A DNA stretch of 64,000 nt from positions 1-64,000 of the forward strand of contig JBBSEU010000003.1 in assembly GCA_038239365.1 (NCBI GenBank), given 5' to 3'. The notes beneath the pieces were generated by a model. It was not told where the DNA came from, made no database searches, and saw nothing but the letters and a program-made list of their open reading frames with translations. Position numbers and translations under genes: made by a program. Within the stretch, counting starts at the first letter, position 1. Each line of letters starts with the position of its first letter. The stretch is from JBBRMW01 sp038239365 (lineage in GTDB: Bacteria; Chloroflexota; Anaerolineae; Aggregatilineales; UBA2796). This document shows positions 59,471-64,000 of this stretch, in pieces.

Positions 59471-60622
59471 ATGGCAAAACGAGTCGTTGTGGCAATGAGC
59501 GGCGGCGTTGATAGTTCCGTCGCGGCGGCATTGTGCGTGGAGCAGGGCTACGACGTGATCGGAATGATGATGCGCCTCTGGTCAGAAGATGGCGGTGCAT
59601 CCGGGGCGAATCGGTGCTGCACGCCGGAGCAAATGTCCGATGCGCGTACCGTAGCCGATCAGCTTGGCATCCCATTTTATGTACTGGATACGCGAGAAGT
59701 GTTTCGCGGGAGTATTGTTCGTTTTTTCATCGATCAATACAGCGACGGCGTAACACCTAATCCCTGCCTTGAATGCAACCGCCACATCCGCTTCGAATGG
59801 CTGCTCAATAATGCGCTGGCACTGGACGCGGACTATCTGGCAACGGGTCATTATGCGCGGATTCGGCAGTCGCCAGCCGGTGATTTCCAACTGCTCAAGG
59901 GGTTAGACGATGCCAAAGATCAAAGCTACGTGCTGAGCGTGATGGGTCAACCGCAGCTTTCGCATGTTTTGTTTCCGGTGGGCGAGTACAGCAAACCCGA
60001 CGTTCGAAAGTTGGCCGCGAAGTTTGGCTTGCCCGTCGCATCCAAACACGATAGTCAGGATTTGTGCTTCCTGGCCGATAATGACTATCGGCGCTTTCTG
60101 GCACAGCACGCGCCGAATGCGTCGCAACCCGGCCCGATTATGCTGCGCGGTGGCAAAGTGATCGGCGAACACACTGGTTTACCCAATTACACGATTGGGC
60201 AGCGCAAAGGGATCAATCTGGCGTGGTCAGAGCCGCTGTACGTCATCGCTACTGATGCACGCCGTAACACTCTGATCGTTGGTACACAGGCTGATCTTGG
60301 CCGCGATACGTTGACGGCACATCGCGTTAACTGGATTAGCGGAGCTGCGCCGCTTGAACCTTTCCGCGCAGAGGTCAAAATTCGCTATAAAGCGCGTCCG
60401 GCCAGGGCATGGGTAACGCCGCTGCCAGATAATCGCGCCACAGTGAAATTCGATGCGGCGCTGCGTGATATTACGCCCGGACAGGGCGCTATTTTCTATA
60501 ATGGTGAAATCTGTCTGGGTGGGGGCATCATCGAAAAATCGGCAGCCGTTGCGGAAGGTGCAACGGCTGCCGAGGCGCAGTCCGGTAGTTTGATACCAGA
60601 CTCAGTGAGAACTACAAATTAG
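59471..60622 (+). CDS. mnmA: tRNA-specific 2-thiouridylase
   Basis: 383 residues from the ATG at 59471. It adds sulfur to U34 of Lys, Glu and Gln tRNAs. The PP-loop is VVAMSGGVDSSVAAALC, the first catalytic Cys is in PNPCLECNRHIRF and the second in DSQDLCFLADNDY. The central NYTIGQRKGINLAW segment is typical. The normal family end is near GGGIIE; here about 30 further residues (KSAAVAEGATAAEAQSGS...) follow, encoded across a perfect 13-bp inverted repeat. The stop overlaps the stop of the convergent stress-protein gene. Confidence 0.95.
   Translation: MAKRVVVAMSGGVDSSVAAALCVEQGYDVIGMMMRLWSEDGGASGANRCCTPEQMSDARTVADQLGIPFYVLDTREVFRGSIVRFFIDQYSDGVTPNPCLECNRHIRFEWLLNNALALDADYLATGHYARIRQSPAGDFQLLKGLDDAKDQSYVLSVMGQPQLSHVLFPVGEYSKPDVRKLAAKFGLPVASKHDSQDLCFLADNDYRRFLAQHAPNASQPGPIMLRGGKVIGEHTGLPNYTIGQRKGINLAWSEPLYVIATDARRNTLIVGTQADLGRDTLTAHRVNWISGAAPLEPFRAEVKIRYKARPARAWVTPLPDNRATVKFDAALRDITPGQGAIFYNGEICLGGGIIEKSAAVAEGATAAEAQSGSLIPDSVRTTN
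60540..60572. repeat. Inverted repeat in the 3' end of mnmA
   Basis: CGGCAGCCGTTGC (60540-60552) is perfectly complementary to GCAACGGCTGCCG (60560-60572), with a 7-nt loop. It is translated as part of the C-terminal extension of MnmA and may double as the 3' hairpin of the convergent gene pair. Confidence 0.8.
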
Positions 60623-61314
60623 ACGTGCGCCGAACGATCATAGGTGCGGGCGCGGCGGGTCGTGCTGGTAGTCGTATCAGTCGTACCACTTGTAGTCGTG
60701 GTGGTGTTCGTTGGATTCAGATAGGCTTCACGATCACGATTGATTTCTTCCTGGGTGTAAGGCTGAGCATTCTCGTCGAAGCCTTTCCAGCCGCTTTTTT
60801 GCCAAGCCGACGCCCGTCCCTGAATATCCACCGGGTTATACCGCTCGAAAATATTCTCTGCGGTAGTAGCCATACCTTCATCAACGTTGGCCGTGACCAA
60901 TGTGCCGCCGCGACGGACACCTTCGGCGTAATAATGGATTTCTTCCTGCGGAACACCCAGGCCAAGCAACCCGCCCGTGATCCCGCCCGTCGTTCCACCG
61001 ATCACTGCGCCCGCAATCGCACCCGCTGCACCGATCAGTGGCCCTGCTGCAATAACCGGGCCAATACCGGGAATCAGTATTGCGCCCAAACCAACGACTG
61101 CGCCGACTAATGCCCCGAACAGGCTGCCGCCGACTGGACCCGCATGATCCGTATCGGTAGTTGTGGTCGTCGATGTCGATGTGTTAACCGCTCCAGTGGA
61201 ATTGTTGGCAACCACGCTAATGTGATCGCGTGTGATTCCGGCCTGCACCAAATCAGTGACGGCGCGATCCGCATCGGTTACTGAGTCAAATAGCGCAACA
61301 ACACTTCTCGTCAT
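60619..61314 (-). CDS. General stress protein 17M-like protein with glycine-zipper region
   Basis: 231 residues. The N-terminal part (SVVALFDSVTDADRAVTDLV, then QAGITRDHISVVANN) matches the general-stress-protein 17M/YflT domain. The middle is an Ala/Gly-rich zipper (LVGAVVGLGAILIPGIGPVI and AAGAIAGAVIGGTTGGITGG) like those in membrane-active stress proteins. The C-terminal tail is rich in Thr and Asn (NPTNTTTTTSGTTDTT). It probably supports general stress tolerance. It is a common family with no precise biochemical role assigned. Confidence 0.85.
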   Translation of the reverse strand: MTRSVVALFDSVTDADRAVTDLVQAGITRDHISVVANNSTGAVNTSTSTTTTTDTDHAGPVGGSLFGALVGAVVGLGAILIPGIGPVIAAGPLIGAAGAIAGAVIGGTTGGITGGLLGLGVPQEEIHYYAEGVRRGGTLVTANVDEGMATTAENIFERYNPVDIQGRASAWQKSGWKGFDENAQPYTQEEINRDREAYLNPTNTTTTTSGTTDTTTSTTRRARTYDRSAHV

Positions 61315-61441
61315 GATCGTTTCCTCTTTTCGATTACCGCTAAATCACCTTCTGCAAACTGTCGAACGGCAACTTGCAACCGGCTCTATAGATCAGTTAA
61401 GCGAAAGGTGTGCCCCAACGCCATCTATTACGGTGTGCTGG

Positions 61442-62677
61442 TTACATGGTCGCGCTCAAATCACGCCGCCATCCATCAGGGATTCGATCACCAAAAACGA
61501 TTTGTTTTGCCCCTACAAACGTACCCAAACTGGCAATCGACTCACCAATCGCACGTGCTGTTTGATCATCCATTGGCGCGTCGGGTTCAGCATAGACGGC
61601 ATTGATCGTCAGCAACTTTTGAGAGCGATTCATCAACGGATCGATGCGCCCGATCAATTTGTCGCCGTGCAAGATTGGCATGACAAAGTAGCCATATTTG
61701 CGCTTATCTTTGGGCACGTAAATTTCGATCTTGAAATCGAAGTTGAACAGCTTTTGCGTGCGAACGCGATCACACAGCAGGTTATCAAAAGGCGAAAGCA
61801 GCGTCGTGCGGGGGTGCCATTCGCCACGTTCCAATTGGCCTAGCAGCGGCACATCTTCGGCATGAATGTACCAGCGATCCGGCCATGCCTCTCCGTTTTC
61901 AACGATCTGCACACGCTCGATCAGCCCGTCGTGTTCAAGATCGCGCAGCGCATCGGCCAAACCGGGATAGTAGCCTCGCGTAAAATGATCCTTGATGTGT
62001 TTAGCGCGCCCGACTCCCAATGCCCGCAATGACTTTTGAGCGGCACGCCGCACGACTTCACCTTCGGGAAGCGGATCGCGTGCTACCCAATCGGGCAGAA
62101 CCCGTTCGCTCAAATCCCACTGCTTTTGACCGCCTTTGCGCGCAGCTACCATGATCTCACCGCGCCCCCACAAAAAATCCAGAAGTCGGCTCACGTTGCG
62201 GCCACCTGTCCACCCACTCGAATACCAATCGGCCACTGATTGATCTTCAAAATCACGCGAACCAAGCGGCCCCTTCTCACGGAGCGAGTCGATCACATGC
62301 TGATATAACGTCTGGTTCGTTTGCACCCACTCCTGGCTGCGCTTCATCCAGCCTAATTCACCTTTCAAAAAGGTTCGCATTCGCAGTGAATGAATTGGGT
62401 AATCTTCGGTCATAACAATCGCGGCGCAATGTGCCCAATACTCGAACAACTGCCGATCCTTCCAGAGCAGTGTGTCAAGCTGTACCGGATCATAGTTACC
62501 AAGCCGACTCCACAAGACGAGCAAATGGCTGCGCGCGACGGCACTGGTGGGGTCAAGCTGCAAACAGCCCAGATCGCGGATCACATCGAGCATTTTTTCG
62601 GGTGGTGGCTGTGGGTTGCTCAAGTGTTGGCGGGCAATGGCAAGACGGCGGGCAAGTGTCGGAGTCAGAGTACGCAT
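61442..62677 (-). CDS. YcaQ-type winged-helix DNA glycosylase
   Basis: 411 residues, the normal size. The Gln-x-Asp catalytic motif lies in LGCLQLDPTSAVARSH, and the family segments LWKDRQLFEYWAHCAAIV, GYYPGLADALRDLEHDGLIE and LLSPFDNLLCDRVRTQKLFN are clear. YcaQ/AlkX enzymes unhook DNA interstrand crosslinks by base excision. The protein would protect the cell against alkylating agents. It stands alone, facing away from the last gene. Confidence 0.92.
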   Translation of the reverse strand: MRTLTPTLARRLAIARQHLSNPQPPPEKMLDVIRDLGCLQLDPTSAVARSHLLVLWSRLGNYDPVQLDTLLWKDRQLFEYWAHCAAIVMTEDYPIHSLRMRTFLKGELGWMKRSQEWVQTNQTLYQHVIDSLREKGPLGSRDFEDQSVADWYSSGWTGGRNVSRLLDFLWGRGEIMVAARKGGQKQWDLSERVLPDWVARDPLPEGEVVRRAAQKSLRALGVGRAKHIKDHFTRGYYPGLADALRDLEHDGLIERVQIVENGEAWPDRWYIHAEDVPLLGQLERGEWHPRTTLLSPFDNLLCDRVRTQKLFNFDFKIEIYVPKDKRKYGYFVMPILHGDKLIGRIDPLMNRSQKLLTINAVYAEPDAPMDDQTARAIGESIASLGTFVGAKQIVFGDRIPDGWRRDLSATM

Positions 62678-62785
62678 ATGTCAAATATCCGCTTTACGGT
62701 GGCGAACCGATAAGAACGGATATTCTATCGCTTTTTGAGCCGATTAGCAATTAAAATGCGCCGGTAATTTATAGAGTGAGCATTT

Positions 62786-64000
62786 ATGACCAATCACAAA
62801 AACGCCCGTAAACGCCCGTTGCTTTTCTGGTTTCTGCCAGTGGGTTTGATGCTGGTTTCCGCGATCTTGATCGTATTTGCGCGTGGGGTCGGCATTGCAA
62901 CGGCGGGGGATGTCACACGCTGTTTGTTGTTGAATGATAATGACAATATTTCTACGTTGTATGATGCCGTCACGGGCAATCAGTTGCGGCTCAATGTAAC
63001 CCGGATATTGCCACAGCAACTGGGCATTTCGCCGGATAGCAATCATACGCTATTCAGGCAGTACATCAAGCAGAGTGGGTTATGGCGGCAGCAGCTTTTT
63101 GTGAAATCTACGAATGGGCAAACGGTCATGCTGCCATCCAATATTATTGGCGTCAGCACCGCTCCTGTCTGGTCAAATAGCGGGAAGCGACTGGCACTCG
63201 GAATTCAACTAGCTACTGGTAGCCCACTAAATGCGGCGCTCTTGATCGCGGACAAAGAGGGGCTAAACAGTCAAATTGTGCCCCTAAATGGTAATGATGT
63301 CGGCTGGCTTATGTGGTCTTCTGATGATCTGTTCATTGCCACTCGTAATCTGCGTCAAAACGTCATAATGCTTCGGGTTGATAACTTATGGGAAAGGCAT
63401 GATCTACCGCATTCCACTGATCCCAATGGCATCAACGAATTAATTTGGTCTCGAAACGGTCATCGCTTGGCTTATATATGGGGAAATCCTGCACATTTTG
63501 CCGTCTATGACTTCGACACAGGAGTAGAACAACATATACTATCACCCAGCATGAACGGACATGTACCGTTCCTGGGATGGTCGCCTGATTCACGGTATAT
63601 CTTTACGAGAGCGGCAGGCTTACGTTCACAGATTATCTTATATGATTTGCTTACACCAGAACCATTGACAGGCTTTTTGATTGATGAAACCACTGATACA
63701 GCACTATCCTGGTGGTCACCCGATGGCTGTGCCCTTATTTACATTCAAGCTGATACAAATGCGCTAATTGCTTATTATCCGCAGAATCGGCGCTACAAAA
63801 CACTCATTACGGAAGATGTTTTTGCTGTACAACCATCAGTCAACGATCAAAAGCTGCTAATCCTACGCAAAACCGCCAATACCTTTAACCTGGACGTACT
63901 CCTTTCACCTGAACAGTCATTGATTCACGTGATCGATCATCTGACTGAAATTCCGGGGACGTTTTGGCTACCCAATAGCAATGGCCTTGTAGTTAGTTTC
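62786..64000 (+). CDS. Membrane-anchored PD40/TolB-like beta-propeller protein, N-terminal part (3' end outside window)
   Basis: 405 codons are present from the ATG at 62786 to the window edge without a stop. An N-terminal membrane anchor (LLFWFLPVGLMLVSAILIVF) is followed by propeller blades of the WD40-like PD40 type, seen in repeats such as APVWSNSGKRLAL, ELIWSRNGHRLAYIW, FLGWSPDSRYIFT and LSWWSPDGCALIYI (each W-S-x-D/N-G form). Proteins of this kind lie outside the membrane and are thought to bind proteins or glycans. It is AT-richer than the genes before it, as are the last 1.5 kb of the window. Confidence 0.85.
   Translation, partial: MTNHKNARKRPLLFWFLPVGLMLVSAILIVFARGVGIATAGDVTRCLLLNDNDNISTLYDAVTGNQLRLNVTRILPQQLGISPDSNHTLFRQYIKQSGLWRQQLFVKSTNGQTVMLPSNIIGVSTAPVWSNSGKRLALGIQLATGSPLNAALLIADKEGLNSQIVPLNGNDVGWLMWSSDDLFIATRNLRQNVIMLRVDNLWERHDLPHSTDPNGINELIWSRNGHRLAYIWGNPAHFAVYDFDTGVEQHILSPSMNGHVPFLGWSPDSRYIFTRAAGLRSQIILYDLLTPEPLTGFLIDETTDTALSWWSPDGCALIYIQADTNALIAYYPQNRRYKTLITEDVFAVQPSVNDQKLLILRKTANTFNLDVLLSPEQSLIHVIDHLTEIPGTFWLPNSNGLVVSF

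Overview
The window is one contiguous piece of a bacterial chromosome of moderate-to-high GC content. Every gene has a bacterial type of promoter, ribosome binding site and gene order. The mix of families resembles a soil or sludge Chloroflexota (Anaerolineae-like): Tat-exported sugar-binding proteins, PTPTP-linker lipoproteins with LysM, class III cyclase-AAA-TPR giants, GT-C membrane proteins, and WD40/PD40 surface proteins. This placement is an inference from gene content; there is no rRNA or ribosomal protein here to prove it. No tRNA, rRNA, CRISPR array, insertion sequence or prophage gene was seen.

Layout. 0-13.4 kb is a catabolic region for sugar acids and 2-oxo/2-hydroxy acids: a fumarylacetoacetase-family tail, a 2-oxoacid dehydrogenase E1alpha-E1beta-E2 operon, a GntR/FCD regulator, two D-2-hydroxyacid dehydrogenases, a CUT1 ABC importer (binding protein and two permeases), two enolase-superfamily dehydratases and a UlaG-like lactonase. 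13.5-16 kb holds small unrelated genes (DUF1801, alpha/beta hydrolase, AraC regulator, DUF4177-like). 16-22.1 kb is a LacI-controlled sugar or cyclitol operon with a CUT2 importer, a Gfo/Idh/MocA dehydrogenase and a sugar-phosphate isomerase-like TIM barrel. 22.1-28.6 kb holds a NarL-type two-component pair, a secreted protein of unknown function, a CheY-like receiver, purF and a NagD-type HAD phosphatase. 29-35.3 kb has a giant GT2/GT-C fusion, murB, a Met-rich CHRD protein and a metallo-beta-lactamase-fold hydrolase. 35.3-39.3 kb is a 1336-residue cyclase/ATPase/TPR protein built like mammalian soluble adenylyl cyclase. 39.4-49.5 kb is a mixed block (amidohydrolase, TPR protein, FabH, secreted protein, methyltransferase, LysM lipoprotein, epimerase, MutS-like ATPase, DUF72, secreted protein). 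49.7-53.8 kb is a second 2-oxoacid dehydrogenase operon (E2-E1alpha-E1beta) beside a divergent GntR/FCD regulator. 53.9-64 kb has a GT-C-like membrane protein, a sensor kinase lacking its phospho-acceptor histidine, a DUF6150-like protein, mnmA, a stress protein, a YcaQ-type glycosylase and the start of a PD40-repeat protein.

How the genes work together. The two importers bring in carbohydrates or sugar acids; dehydratases, lactonase and dehydrogenases process them; two E1/E2 complexes, both without an E3 gene here, could feed the resulting 2-oxoacids into acyl-CoA. Readable operators support this: an AATTGT-AA-ACAATT dyad sits between two divergent, overlapping promoters at 6.65 kb; a 26-bp dyad covers the promoter of the dehydratase/lactonase operon at 13.35 kb; and a CG-centred LacI-type palindrome lies downstream of a clear promoter at 16.0 kb.

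The most unusual structure is a set of dispersed GC-rich palindromic elements (core CCCCTCTCC...GGGAGAGGGG, ends GCCCTCACCCC/GGGGTGAGGGC). They are inserted in frame inside two unrelated proteins, supply the C-termini of two converging genes, and supply the start codon of another gene. A second small palindrome family (CACCTGC/GCAGGTG) occurs at three sites.
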